Part shown: in pieces, positions 10,690 through 22,560 of the stretch
Layout of the letters: each line of letters begins with the position of its first letter
Position numbering within the stretch: the stretch's first letter is position 1
NCBI GenBank assembly: GCA_035235625.1
Contig: CP141145.1
Location: 5,518,001-5,582,000, forward strand
Reading direction: 5' to 3'
DNA from: Saururus chinensis
Lineage: Eukaryota > Streptophyta > Magnoliopsida > Piperales > Saururaceae
Length of the DNA stretch: 64,000 nt
Notes under the pieces: model-generated
What the model saw: the letters and a program-made list of their open reading frames with translations, nothing else
The model's database searches: none
What the model was told of the DNA's origin: nothing
Position numbers and translations under genes: made by a program

Positions 10690-11215
10690 GTGGATAAGGC
10701 ATATAAATCTAAAGATTCATTGTTACCTGACAATGTCAAAGGTGAACTGAGTATCATTGAGTCCGGTATAAAATCTAACATTAGAGCTAGGATGAGCCAT
10801 TACGATGGGTGATTTAGCTCTATTGACTGTTTGGTTCCTTTCTACAGAGGGTGATGGTGATTTATCACCGTTGTCGGGCTCTTTCATCTCGGCATACAAT
10901 GATAACACCTCCATATTCGCCTTCTTATGAATGGAGAACACTAATTGGAGGTCCTTATAGTCTTATAATTTATATATCATGGATGATTGAGAGAATGTAA
11001 TTAAATAATTCAAACTAACATTACCATTGACAGAAAGTTGTGCTTTGACTTGCCCCAGCAGCTCGCCAAAGCTCACCGACGGATGAATGTTCATTAACTA
11101 TGCCATTCTACCAATATACACGTTGTTATTACATATCTCTCTATTATAATGGATGTAAATATTGATCCTATCTACGATTGGTGTAAAAGAAGGATTGTTT
11201 CTATGAATTGTAGCC
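10690..11215 (-). pseudogene. Mutator-like transposase N-terminal fragment (tentative)
   Basis: The reverse strand has a 72-codon frame (10941-10723, with MFSIHKKANMEVLSLYAEMK) and, upstream, a coding-like block with IHYNREICNNNVYIGRMA and PSVSFGELLGQVKAQLSVNG. The order (short hydrophilic start, YxGRM, a ..SFxELL..V...L segment, then a MFSI....M..L.LYAEM strand) resembles the N-terminal ubiquitin-fold/PB1-like part of plant Mutator-like transposases. At least one stop separates the blocks. The catalytic part is not seen further along the reverse strand. It faces the plus-strand decayed unit tail to tail, an arrangement some Mutator-like elements show. Confidence 0.4.
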
Positions 11216-11601
11216 TTTGGAGCACTCACACGACATCTGTGGTGTCAAAAAACGTTTTTTCCTTATTCATCGATGCTTGTTAGTGAGTCACCGCTGGTTA
11301 GTTCCCGCCAACGAGTTTCATTTGCTGCTGATGACTTCCAGTATACCAAAATGGTACAACATTGTTCCGATGTTTATTTATTACTTTTTATTTTAAAACA
11401 TAATATAGTAAACACTTAAGGGTAATTTAGTCCATAAATAGGTCATATAATATTTTTATTTAGAATTAAAAAAAATATTTTTTTATTTTTTAGCCAAATA
11501 ATATAAAAAAAATTATAACATTAATCAAATATCTAATATATAAAATATTTTATTTAGGGTAAGCCAGTTCAGGGATAAATGATACAGGATATCATGAGTT
11601 G
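11216..11601. other. AT-rich noncoding, nothing recognised
   Basis: Contains a homopolymer-rich block (11460-11550). No terminal inverted repeat pairing this region with the left side of the 5-11 kb block could be found by eye. Confidence 0.3.
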
Positions 11602-11835
11602 GCACTAAAATAATATTGTGTAGTTTATTTTCCCAAGGTCCACGTCATCTGATCTATGCATTTAAGAAGCTGAGGTTTTACCGGCCAATAACCTTCGTAT
11701 GGGAGAAATAAATCAGATTATCTCTCCCATCGTCTCTTGATGAGATTATTCCCTTCCTCGTAATTAGATACCATTCACATAGCTACCGTAGTGGAGACAA
11801 ATATAAATGCGCGCGAGATGACTTTTTATTACTTC
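11602..11835. repeat. Direct repeat, left copy
   Basis: Shares TTGGCACTAAAATAATATT, the AGGTCCACG block, a GATCTATGCA block, GAGGTTTTAC(C/T)GGCCAAT, and AATTAGATACCATTCA plus AGTGGAGACAAATA with the copy at 12441. The ends do not show clear LTR features. Confidence 0.75.
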
Positions 11836-12440
11836 ACGTACTACTAGATCCTTGGACATGATTAGTTAATTTTATTTTACACTTTTTTTTAAGAAAAATA
11901 AATAAACACGAAGCAAGGAGTATTTTTTTCTAGTTAACTGGACCAAGTCAAATACCTTATGCTGGTGACAAATAGCCTATAAAATTATTAGATTGTATCA
12001 CAATGGAGCCCTTTGCGACTGAGTACACTGACCGGATAGAGGAAGATGGCGACAGTGCTATGTTAAGAGCTCTAGTTTTGTTGAAATAATACCCACTTGA
12101 TTGTGTTTCGTATTAAGTATGCTTTGGTAGTTTTAATAGACTCCGAATGTATAGTCACAATTTTTTAGTACTTTCACCTAATTCACGTGCAAAAACGGAT
12201 TATAAATAAGACGCCATTCAAGTTTCAACTATGACCAGATAGAGGTTGACTTGTGGTTTTGGCACATGGCTTGCCCTACAAGTCGTTTTTTTTAAATAAA
12301 ATCTCTTTTATTAATCTGACATCTGATTTATAAAGCTATTTTGTTTATGGGATAGAAAGCCACAGCTGGTGCAGTCATTCTTCGACGGATGAATCATACA
12401 GTTAATATTTTGTATTGTTTATTCAATGCATTTATTTTAC
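11836..12440. other. Spacer between direct repeats
   Basis: About 600 bp of AT-rich sequence without an open frame or recognised element. Confidence 0.4.
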
Positions 12441-12660
12441 AGTTGGCACTAAAATAATATTTTGTGTTGATTATTTTTCAAAGGTCCACGGGATCTGACA
12501 TCCGATCTATGCAATTAAGGAGATGAGGTTTTACTGGCCAATTAACCGGCAACAGATAACCTCAAAATAAATCTGATTATCTCTCACATAATTAGATACC
12601 ATTCATAGTGGAGACAAATATGAATGCACGCAAGATGATTTTTTTATTCATAATTAGATA
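12441..12660. repeat. Direct repeat, right copy
   Basis: Matches 11602-11835 in the same orientation over about 220 bp with several small gaps. The pair could be the ends of a small element or a local duplication. Confidence 0.75.
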
Positions 12661-12699
12661 CCAATCGTTGCTTGAGAAGAATGTCAATTGATATCAAAT

Positions 12700-13416
12700 C
12701 CTCCACCCTAAAGAGCCGTAGGCAGTTTAACTCTAGTTTGACTTTTTAATGTATTATTTATAATTTAGTTTACAAGGTAAATTGGTACTTACGTATTTAT
12801 TTAATTGAAGTTTTATGTAATAATTTGAATTATATAGGGGTATACCGGGTATTTAGGCCTAAATTTAATAGCGTTCGAGACACTTTACCACTTTTGGATG
12901 AAAATGCCCTTAGCTCTTCATAAAAAGAGTCGTAACCAGTTAGACTTTTTCTAACTGGCAAATGACCTTTTATGCTATAAAGGAGTGAGTATTTACATGG
13001 TTATGTAGTTCATTTCCCATGAATAATATTTATTCTATAAGGGTATCCCAAGAATTTGGGGTCAAAATTAATGGCGTCCGAGACACTTTGCCACAGGCGG
13101 ACAAAAATGCCCTCTATTCATCTCCCTCCTTTTCCTACGTGTTTTGATGTAATTTTGGTTAGTTTCCGGGGATATTTAAGGTATGAGATCTTAGTAATTA
13201 ATGATACTTATTGAGGATGAATAAATTTATCATGTTGGACAAAAATGTCCTTCATACTTATGTTTTGGTTTTGTACTATGATGTTCGCAATTCAAATTTG
13301 TTTTTGGGGATAGTTTTGGTATTTGCATTGTTATCAGTTGTCAATAATTAATGTGATATTTATGGGTAGTGATTTATTTGGTAAGTTGATTTAATTACTT
13401 TATGGCATGTTAATGG
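12700..13416. repeat. Large direct duplication A, first copy
   Basis: Collinear with 15005-15722: CTCCACCCTAAA, GGGGTAT, TTAGGCCTAAA, CCGAGACA(C/T)TTTGCCAC, GGACAAAAATGTCCTTCATA and TGGCATGTTAAT occur in the same order. Inside each copy the block with (G/C)GAGACACTTT and GAAAATGCCC/CAAAAATGCCC is itself duplicated about 203 bp apart (12871 and 13074). No open frame. Family unknown; the CTCCACCCTAAAGAGCC start might be a Helitron-type TC end, but no CTRR end with hairpin was identified. Confidence 0.75.
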
Positions 13417-15004
13417 ACGCCATTTTTGGCTGAGGTTGGATGGTGGATTCAACTTAAGAGGGGGGCATTTCTTGCCTTTTGAGTTGGATTACATTTATTA
13501 AGGAAACGTTTCATGCCTTTTAAGTTCCTCTTCTTCATGTGTTAAATTGTTCATGCCTTTTCAACTTCATTCAATTTAATTGGTGCACGTTTTATAATTC
13601 TTTTTCAACTTCGTTCAATCTAAATGGAATTTTACATAGATTTATGTGATTTTTGGCGTGGGGCATTTCCAGCACAAATCCTCTCTCACCGCTGCCCACC
13701 GTCTACGACCTATGTGTTTAGTTGCTCTTTTGGGGTTTGGTGGTTGTAATTTTTCTGAGCAATGATGGCGTTCCTTGTGACTTCCTGTTGAATTTATTTT
13801 GTTAATGGTAATTCTGGGATTTGGGTTGTATCTTATGATATTTAGTGTTTTTTTGAGTGGTTATTTAGAGCTATTGATATATAAGTGTAAGGTTTAAATT
13901 TGAAGTGCAGCTATATTTTTTTAGAAGGAGTCATGTCATTGTTGTGCCCGAATGGTAGTTTCCATTCAAATATTATTTTCTGAAATTGGGGTTACTGTTT
14001 TATGTGATTTGCAATATTGTAGTTACTAACTGTTGTATTTTGTGGATCATTTATTTTGTAGGTAAGTGAAAATTTGGACCAAAGAAATTATAGTCTTTGT
14101 CGTCAAATAATGAGAGGAACCAAACTATATTCGGCTGTTACCATTTCGTAGTTGGGAGATTTTGAAACTTGTTTCTATTTGCTCAATTTTGTATAGTTCA
14201 TGGCAACAAATGTGGTATGTAGTTAGTTTTCAAATTTGGAATTATGTTATTTTTTGTTGTGTTATACATGTACAATATTGAGCTTTTAGTTTATTGGTTA
14301 AAGGTTTCTGATATAGATTTTCTAGGTTATTCATTGCTTTGGTAAGGATTGTTTTAGTTTACATGGCCATTTGGTTTTATGTGGTGTTGTGCAAATAACG
14401 GTGTGTTTTGCTACATTTTTTGTCTATGGTTTCCAGATCCACTTTACGAGATGATGCTTTGCCTTGCATAATTTGCGATGTGTTTCACTGCAGTTTTGTC
14501 TATGTCTTCCGAAACCAAATTACGAGATGATGCTTGGTTTAGAAAAATTGATGTATATTTCATTATGTCTTGCATAATTAGTTTATAATAAGATAGAGGT
14601 ATTATTATATCTTGCTGGAGTTTTTTTATATGCTTAGAGCATTTTTTTATGCAGTTCTTTTATATGGTTAACATACAAGGATTATTCTACTTTAGACTTT
14701 GAAAATAGGATGCGTGGGATAGACCGTGTATTTTGTAGTTACTTGTTGCTGAATATTGGTATTATGATTGTGTTTTTTGATGCTATAGATATATGTTTGA
14801 TATAATTTTTTGTATGCCATTTTTTGTGAGCATTGTTTGTATAGGTGTTGTCCCTAAAAATTTAAGATGGATACAGTTGATTAATCAGACATGCGTACAT
14901 ATGTGAATGAAACTCTAACCATTAGATGCATATTATGGTCATATGTATTATGTATGATGGTCAGTGTCGTATTGGCTTGGAGCTTCGTTTAAAATTTTTC
15001 CTCC
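13417..15004. other. Noncoding T-rich stretch between duplications
   Basis: Contains a smaller direct repeat (TTTACGAGATGATGCTTTG near 14444 and ATTACGAGATGATGCTTGG near 14518). No gene or transposon domain was recognised. Confidence 0.4.
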
Positions 15005-15722
15005 TCCTCCACCCTAAAAGAGCCATGGCGAGTTTGACTTTTGGAAGAGGCGATTTACAATTTAAGCCACAAAGGAATGAGTATTTACGTGTTCCTGTAA
15101 TTTAAATTTTATGTAATTATATGTATTCTATAGGGGTATCACTGGAATTTAGGCCTAAAATTGATGGTGTCCGAGACATTTTGCCACTTGTGGACAAAAA
15201 TACCCTCTGCTCTCCATAAAAAGAGCCACGACCAGTTTGACTTTTGAAAACTGGTATATGATAGTTTAGTCCACGAATGAGCGAGTATTTACGTGTTTGT
15301 ATAGTTATTTGCCATGCAATTATAGGTATTCTATAGGGGTATCCCGGGAATTTGCGGTTAAAATTAATAGCATCCGAGACACTTTGCCATGAACGGACGA
15401 AAATGCCCTCTATTCATATCCCCTCTTTTTCTATGCTTTTGGCTGTAATTTTGGTTAGTTTCCAGGGGTATATTTAAGGTATGGGGTATTAGTAATTAAT
15501 GATATGATTTATCATGCTGAGTATAAATATATTTATCATGCTGGACAAAAATGTCCTTCATACTTATGTTTTGGTTTTGTACGACGATGTTCGTAAATCA
15601 GATTTGCTTTTGCGGATAATTTTGGTATTGGCGTTGTTACAGGTTGTAAATAATTATTGTGATCTTTATGTGTACTGATTTATTTGGTAGGTTCATTCAA
15701 TTAGTATATGGCATGTTAATAG
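15005..15722. repeat. Large direct duplication A, second copy
   Basis: Second copy of the segment at 12700, about 2.3 kb downstream in the same orientation, again with the internal 200-bp duplication (15167 and 15371). Differences from the first copy are frequent, so the duplication is old. Confidence 0.75.
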
Positions 15723-16274
15723 ATGCAATGGTTATGCAATCGTATTTGATTGCCCATAATTATTGTAACACTAATGTGGGCTGTTTTTATTTGGTAGGTG
15801 CGTGGTGGTTTTGGATTGTTTACAAATAGTTGCCTGCCTTTTATCTTCTTTCAAATTTATTGCATTACAGTGTCCTGCCTTTTCAGTTCCCTCTGTCATG
15901 CCCTTTCGGTTTCCTTCATGCCATCCTACTTCGTGGATTTAATTGGGATCCGTTGTAGTTTGAACCAGGCCAAATAGATTTGATTTGTGTCATTTACATA
16001 CATATGTATTTGCTATTGGGTAGATGAAAAGTTTAATTTCAATATTTGACGGGCGATCCTTTTTTAGGTTTCCTTTATTTCTGTCAGATCAAGGCTTTGA
16101 TTTCTAGGTTCAGTTACCTTTGTTATATGAAAATTCTTTTGGTTTTGGCAGCTTGAGATTTAGGTGAATTAAATCTCAAGATCTAACTTAGATTTCCTTA
16201 CTTTCCTTGATTAGATATATTTTTGTGTTATTTTATTGGTGTTTAGCATAATTGTTTATGGTAGTGCAATGGAA
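15723..16274. other. T-rich noncoding spacer
   Basis: Only weakly similar to the corresponding stretch after 13417 (repeated CATGCC(C)TTT words). No open frame was recognised. Confidence 0.35.
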
Positions 16275-16865
16275 AGATTGTGTCTTATTTTAGTGCTTTC
16301 CTGTTATATTAATTTGATATTGTATATATGAGATTTCTGCTTTAAATTGTTTTGTCCCTTTTGTATCGTATTTTATATTTGTAGACAAAGGTTGTGTGCA
16401 ATATCAAAATTCTCTCATTAATTGATTGTTTGTAATGAATATGTTTGCACGATATGGTTGTTGTGCGTGGTATGCAATATATTTTATTTATTCAAACTTG
16501 TTTTCTTTGAACATTTTAGCATGGCATGATTCTTGAAATTTGGCTGTGAGTTCCATATTTGATTTGTTATTTTAAATTCATGTTTGGTGGGTTCATAGAA
16601 ATATTGGAGACTTTATTTTGAGTTTTCATGCCTTGTTTAATTTTTCTATGGCTTTAGAATGTAATTGGTGTGTGCGGTGATTTTTTTCTTGTGTAATTAT
16701 TTAATTGCGCACCAACTTATGCACTAATTTTTCTTTTTCTTTTTTTCTATAGTTTCGGGAAGCACCTACAGATCGATAGTCCCCGAGTGGTTGCTTCTAT
16801 TGGGCATTGAAATACTTACAGAAGAAGGCCTAAGACATGCAAGTGGTGTAAAAAGAAGTAGCGTT
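16275..16865. repeat. Large direct duplication B, first copy
   Basis: Collinear with about 17235-17780: TTCCTGTTATATT, a CAAGGTTGT/CAAAGGTTGT block, CTCTCATTAATTGATTG, GTATGCAATATATTTTATTT, and a 3' block with a pyrimidine tract, CTATAG, then GCATTGAAATACTTACAGAA. The last part looks like a 3' splice site and a short exon. No protein family was recognised. Confidence 0.75.
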
Positions 16866-17234
16866 CAAACATGTATTTCCATGTTCTTCAAAATTTCTAA
16901 ATGTAGATATTTAATGGATAAAGTACATGGATGATTTACTCTCCATTTTATAGTGAAATTCCAGATGCAGCATATTCTAAAGACAAGGATCAATATATTT
17001 GGTAGCCAATGTGTCGAAGTCCAAAAAAATCATTCATTCTGAGTAAGAATAGTTACTTTAAAAGTCTTCTTAGGCCAGTTCTTTAGTTAATTTTTTTTAA
17101 AAAAATTGTCTTGGACTGCGTAATAATAATTTAATATATCTTTGCATTGTTTCATTGGTTTGTTGATAGTTTTTGCAACATTTTAAATAGTATCTGCTAC
17201 ATTTACTTATTAGGGAAGAATGATATAGTAGTGA
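16866..17234. other. Spacer between duplication B copies
   Basis: AT-rich; nothing recognised. Confidence 0.35.
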
Positions 17235-17780
17235 AAGCTTGTGCTTTTTTTTGGGTGCGTTCCTGTTATATTCATTTGGTGTTATATCGTACTTTATATT
17301 TGTATACCAAGGTTGTATGCAATATCAAATTTCTCTCATTAATTGATTGTTTGTAATGAATACGTATTTACGAAATGGTCGTTGCTCATGGTATGCAATA
17401 TATTTTATTTCTTCTATCTCATTTTGTTTGGATGTTTTTAGCTTAGCATGGTTGTTGAAAGTTGGATATGAGTTCTAGATTTAATATGTTATTTTAAATT
17501 CATTTTTTGTGGGTTCATGGGAATATTTGAAGCTTTATTTCGATTTTAGGTGTGTTATTTAATTCTTCTGTGAATGTAATTGGTATGGGTGTTGTTTTCT
17601 TTTCTTGTGTATTTATATATTTGCATGCTAACTTAGCTTTAAATTTTGTTTTGTTTTTGTTTTTAATGCTGCAGTGGTCACCTAAAAATGGATTGTGCAC
17701 GAATGCTTGCTTATGTTGAGCATTGGAATGCTTACAGAAAAAGACTTAAGATCTCGAAGTTCTATATAAAGAGCTAGCTT
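17235..17780. repeat. Large direct duplication B, second copy
   Basis: Offset of roughly 0.92 kb from the first copy. Ends with a pyrimidine tract, CTGCAG, then GCATTGGAATGCTTACAGAA, again an acceptor-plus-exon look. The 69-codon frame at 17147-17356 lies across its start and is not conserved as protein. Confidence 0.75.
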
Positions 17781-18780
17781 ATGAACAGATTTTTGCATGC
17801 CCTTGCATATTTCAAAATATAAAATTTACTTCTATATATGTATATGTTTAAATATATTCGTCCTTTTGGCTCATTGATTGCAGATAGTTCTGGTTGTGGT
17901 GGTCGTTTGTGTCATGTTAATATGACTACTCCAATGTGGTCTGTCTTCTGTTCAATGGATTTTTTCAAAGTTAGCATCCTCTTAGTCCTGGCAATGGATA
18001 ACAAACTCCTCTTGACAACGAGCAATTTGAAATATCTAATTTTGAACTGTTAAGAAGAACACCATTTTCTAAAATGACAATGTTAGGTTGCTCACATTGA
18101 TGGTTCAATTGATGGTGATGGTTTAGGATTCTTGTTACATTTTTTCAATTTATCAAGGAAAAATGGATTGCTCAAATCTTATTGAGGCCAACCCCTGGTC
18201 GTTATTCTAGCTTTTAAATTATTGATATTCGTCATGAAAAAAGCCTTTTGTATATGAATCTTATTTTTCTTTCAATTCCATACCTTGAAGGTACATATTT
18301 ATCGGTCGCTATTGTGATTTTATATGGTAGATGTGAGGTAGGGTTTTTTTGCCTAATGTGATCTATTTTGTTGGGCCATGAGATGGCATGTTTGGGTTAA
18401 GATAAAAATTTGCCAAATTATTATAATGTGCATCTAATTTTATGTGACCGAAGGTTCAATTGTGTTCGTTTAATTATCGTGTATAGTCCTGTTCTTCCAT
18501 TACAAATAATAGATGTTATTTATTAGAATATTAATGGGATCCGATGCGATGTGTATGGTATGAAAGAAAATTCTTATGGGCCAATGTCAGAGTAAGTTGT
18601 TGTTTCTAATTGTGAATATTGTAGGCGAATGTGGGTATGGTGGATTTGTAAAGGACTAATTTTGTCGTGCCCAACATAATATATTCGTGTATTTAACTTT
18701 GGGTGGGCACTACCTTTCTTTTTATTTTTCATTGCATAGGCACGGAAGTGCCAATAGCCAATGGATGTATGACTATGGTT
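17781..18780. other. AT-rich noncoding stretch, nothing recognised
   Basis: A 71-codon frame (17838-18053) has no recognised domain. Otherwise frequent stops and T-rich runs. Confidence 0.35.
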
Positions 18781-18799
18781 TGGTGTGTAGCGAACAGTG

Positions 18800-19780
18800 G
18801 AATGTTGAACAGAGTATTAAAGCAAACAATTGATCGCCTCTTGAATAAGCCCTTTGTAAAACGAAGTTGAGTATTTATTAATCGATTGCTTCGAAGACCA
18901 ATCGATCACTTAAGGTATCATACATTAAGAAATAGTGAATGATAGATCACTATTCAAGTCAATCGATCGCTAGTAGTTTTAGTTGCCTAAGTTAATTCTT
19001 TCTGGAAGACAATTCATTCCTAGTTAAAGTCTAAGAGCTTGTTCAACTTAGAGACATATATAAAGGCTTAGATATGACGAATTGAAGAGAGGAAAACTAA
19101 GAAAATATTGGAGAAGAAATGAGAGTCCTTTACTCATTGTTTTTCTAGAAAATCCATAGAAAACTTGAAGAGATTGTTCATGGTGGATTCATGGTGATGA
19201 ACAACTAAAGTGAGAGATTTTCACACAGCAAATACAAGAAGAGTATCAGCAAAATTCTTCAAGGGAGTTAAAAATTTTCAAGGCGAATCAACAACAAAGA
19301 ATGAGTCTTTGGTTGAGTTGCTAGAAGAAGAAGACAAATAACAGAATACGAAGAAGCAATCAGAGAGGAAGAATTAAAGGCCAACATTATCAACAAAGAA
19401 GATTAAACAAAGAAGTTTGTGTCATGTCTAGAGGTTGGTTGATTATTTTGTCTTGTAAGATCTATTTTGTTCTAGTACATTAATCTAGCCTTAGTTGAGG
19501 ATGACAATTTTTTACCCTAGTTGAGGTTTTTCATATAAAAACTCTTTGTACAATTGTGTAGTGTGCAAGCTTGTTCAAATGGTTTGATAGATCATAAATA
19601 GTGATTACAATTTAAGGTTTATTTATTGTTTATTTCTCTTCAAAATAAACTTTTCTACATAGACGCTAGAATTCTTAATTGACTACTTACGAAAATACTA
19701 AGGTTAGGAACAATCTAGTGATCCACTCTCACCATCTTGTAGGATATTAAATTCTCACTTGTTACATAGGCTAAATAGTG
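18800..19780 (+). mobile_element. LTR-like segment with clustered ATCGAT motifs and TATA box
   Basis: Upstream of a TATA-like ATATATAAAGGC (about 19056) lie several CAATCGATC words (CAATTGATCGCC, CCAATCGATCAC, TCAATCGATCGC). Downstream come a GAGAGTCC..CTCATTG transcript-start-like region and, near 19700, AACAATCTAGTGATCCACTCTCACCATC, which resembles the U5 end of Athila-type LTRs. Directly after it (19790 on) the sequence matches the Athila-like polypurine tract and LTR start at 36.3 kb. This is a fossil Ty3/Gypsy LTR by inference; its exact ends are not resolved. Confidence 0.45.
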
Positions 19781-19784
19781 GCAT

Positions 19785-19995
19785 TTAATTTTCTAGATTA
19801 GTTTTTGTTTTGCTTTGCTCGAGGACTAGCTAAATATAAGTTTGAAGATATTCTATTTGTATAATTTATATGTTATTTTATACCTATTTATTTTATTTTA
19901 TAGTCTTGTTTAGGAGTTAATATAGCTTAGATAATTAATAACTAGGGCTAATAAGTTTTGAAAGTTTTGTGTGAAGTTTTAAATTGAATTGACTA
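19785..19995 (+). mobile_element. Athila-like 3' internal end and LTR start (fragment)
   Basis: Collinear with 36275-36490: TTTTCTAG(T)A..TTTTGTTTTGCT, CTCGAGGA/CTCAAGGA, a GTTTGA(A/G)G purine-rich tract, then ATATGTTATTT, a TAGTCTTG block and TTAATATA(G/A)CTTAGATAAT. This is the junction of polypurine tract and 3' LTR of an Athila-like element, here a short fossil piece. Confidence 0.55.
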
Positions 19996-20713
19996 AGTAT
20001 TGAATTTTTTAGAGAGTTTAATATTTATCTAATCTACGTAGCGGATGAATAGATTGTTTCTAATACTATTACTTTAATAAGTAAGAAATTAAGAGTTTTA
20101 GCCTCTTTACGTAGAAGTTTATTTTATAGCAGAAAAGGCAAAATCCTAAATGCTAAGCGCATTTATGATTATTCTAATAATCAATTAAACCACAAATCAT
20201 GCCAAAACATACAAGATTTTTACTTACGTAGTAAACTCCAACAAGGGTAAAATATTATGGTGGCCAGTCATGGCCTAAAATCAAAATCAATGCACTAACA
20301 AGACTATACAAGACATAAGCAAACCACCAACCTTTTGGAAAGACTGTAACATAAACTCCTTTTCTTTGTTTAGATCTCTCTCTTCTTTTGTTGCTAGCCA
20401 TCAAGTCATCTCTCCTCAAGTCTTAAAATTTTATTCTTCCTTTCTTTGTCTTTGTCTATTTCTAACCTCTACAATCAAGCTCCTCTTTGATTGTGAATTT
20501 AGCATTAAGTCTTAAATCTCTCATTAAACTTAGTTGACGATCTCCTTAGGTTTATTGTGTAAAAAACTTTCTTTTAGTTGTGTGCCAATCAAACAATCAC
20601 CATTAAAACTAACTTCTTAAGCACAATGATCATCTCATGGGAAAACAGTGGCAAAAGAACTATTTTTTCTCTCAAATTCTAGGTTTTTCTTTTTTCAATT
20701 TCATGTTTATCTA
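19996..20713. other. Degraded LTR-type sequence, nothing firm
   Basis: A TTACGTAGTAAACTCCAACAAGGG word near 20223 resembles the conserved ACGTGGAAAACCC motif of Ty1/Copia LTR regions, but on its own it is weak. Pyrimidine-rich from 20360 to 20460. Confidence 0.25.
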
Positions 20714-21000
20714 TGTAACACCCTAACCCATAAATCGACCCAAGCCAGGTGTTCAGAACACAAAATCGGGGTTGTAAATTTTCATAAAAACCAAGAACAG
20801 CGGCATCTATATGCACTAGTAAGTTCATCTACGTACTCCAAAAATTACATGCTCCATTGCACGCAAGTTAGAACAAACCTCATTTTATTCTTCAGTTGGT
20901 TTAGGAGAGCGATGGAATCCTAAAATGCGGGGGATGTTGGTTTAGTATGAAGGCTCGCATGCTATTGGCCATAATCTGGCTTCTCCTCCAATATATCTGC
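20714..21000 (-). mobile_element. Tekay/Del-like LTR end (fragment)
   Basis: TGTAACACCCTAACCC starts at 20714. This is the complement of the usual GGG..GGTGTTACA end of Tekay/Del-type Ty3/Gypsy LTRs. The family is inferred from this end alone. The inner extent is unknown. Confidence 0.4.
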
Positions 21001-22334
21001 ATTCATCAGTTGTAAAATGCGTCCCTAGCTTGTTATGCTTTGGACATCATGCGGGGAACAATTCTCTCGGTTGAATTCTTGTACCACTTAAATTACCTGT
21101 TGACGACTAGCTTGCTTTGCTTCTTTATTTGGTTGTTGGTAGCCAGATCACGTTTTGGATTGCCTGCTTGATAGTGGTTAGCATGGTTCCAATTAAATTC
21201 TTCGTATATGCTTCAATTTGTAAGTTTCGGTTCATGTAATTGTAGACTCAGCTCATTGGAGAGTTAAGCATCCTGCCATTTTATGCTTTGATTTGTCCAT
21301 GTAATTAGAAGAGAATTCCTCATTTTCTCAAGGCTAATTCTGAGTTCAAAGTGTAGAATGTCAACGCTCAGGATCAGAGGTGACCGTAAAAGGTTTGAAG
21401 CTGTATCAGTTGTTGGGTTCCTCTTCCAAACAAGGGAAGACGTGGGCCCCTCTATCCACGTTGGAAATGTGTTTGGCAGATCTCAGGGCTCGGGGGATAG
21501 TTTGAGATTGTTCCCAGGCTTCTGGCTAGAGGATGTGCCCCACCGGTGAATTACTGGCTAGCCTAGTGCAAATTTCCTGGAACACGGAGTCGTTTTTCTC
21601 TCTTTCTCACCTCAGGCAGAAGAAGACTCATGGACCGGAATTAGATTCAAGTCAGGTTCACCTAAAATTCCTAAATAACGTATAATTCTTGCCCAACCCC
21701 AGTTCAATTAGTTTCATAAATTATAAAAATTTGAAAAAAAAGTCAACAATAATGGAATAACATAACAAAGATTTGGACCTAGTTTCAATGTAGTTAGAAT
21801 TTTTTTAGTATAAAATTATTAGTGCACTTAGGTCCTTCTCAAACCCAATTTACTATTTTGGTTTGTGAATTAATTACTCCGTAAAAATATAGAAAATTAG
21901 GATAACGGCATATAGTTTTATTGATTATTCCAAACTAAGTTTTAGATCTAAGAAAGTTTATTATTCTGTCGCATGACTTTTTAACCCTTGTGTTGCACCA
22001 AAGCCCTTTTCAATAGAATCTTTAAACCTAATAATAATTTTGAGGAACAACATTTTTTTAAAAAAGGGATTGATATATTGGAAAATTATGGAATAATCCC
22101 CATTCTTATAACCTCAATCATTTTGGCTAAAAGAAGCTAGGTCCTGATTGGTTGGGAGATGGTCACAAGTTGACCTGAGTGTTTGAGTCTAGTCTTATTT
22201 CTGGAGGTTATTTGACAAGAGTATGGTTAATAGCAATGGTGATTGGAGGTATCTTGGTGGAGACTCTTTCAGAAGTCAATTAAACTTAATTTCCTTGAAT
22301 GTTGGGACATTGGACAAAGTATTAGTGTCATACT
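21001..22334. other. Unassigned stretch
   Basis: The GC content rises in 21350-21640, where a 63-codon plus frame (21358-21549) lies. No domain was recognised. The rest is AT-rich with poly-A and poly-T runs. Confidence 0.3.
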
Positions 22335-22560
22335 ACTCTCACTCAATAGCCATAGCTGTTTAGACTTTAGTGGTCTTAGGCCTTTGTGCCCTTGCCTTTT
22401 CCAGGCAATACTAACACTCAGTTTTTTGGGCATCATGAAAGACTTAACTACCTCCGGCTATTGATGTCCATGAGCATGATGTTACCCATATTTTTAAGTC
22501 CATGGCTGATCCTAATAGATCTCTAAAAATTGTGAGATCTATTGCTCCTTTGATTGCCTA
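22335..22560. repeat. Dispersed repeat, partner at 880-1139
   Basis: See 880-1139 for shared words. Here the repeat continues right without the long LTR that interrupts the other copy, so sequence after 22560 shows what may have lain beyond position 1139 before that insertion. Confidence 0.55.
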
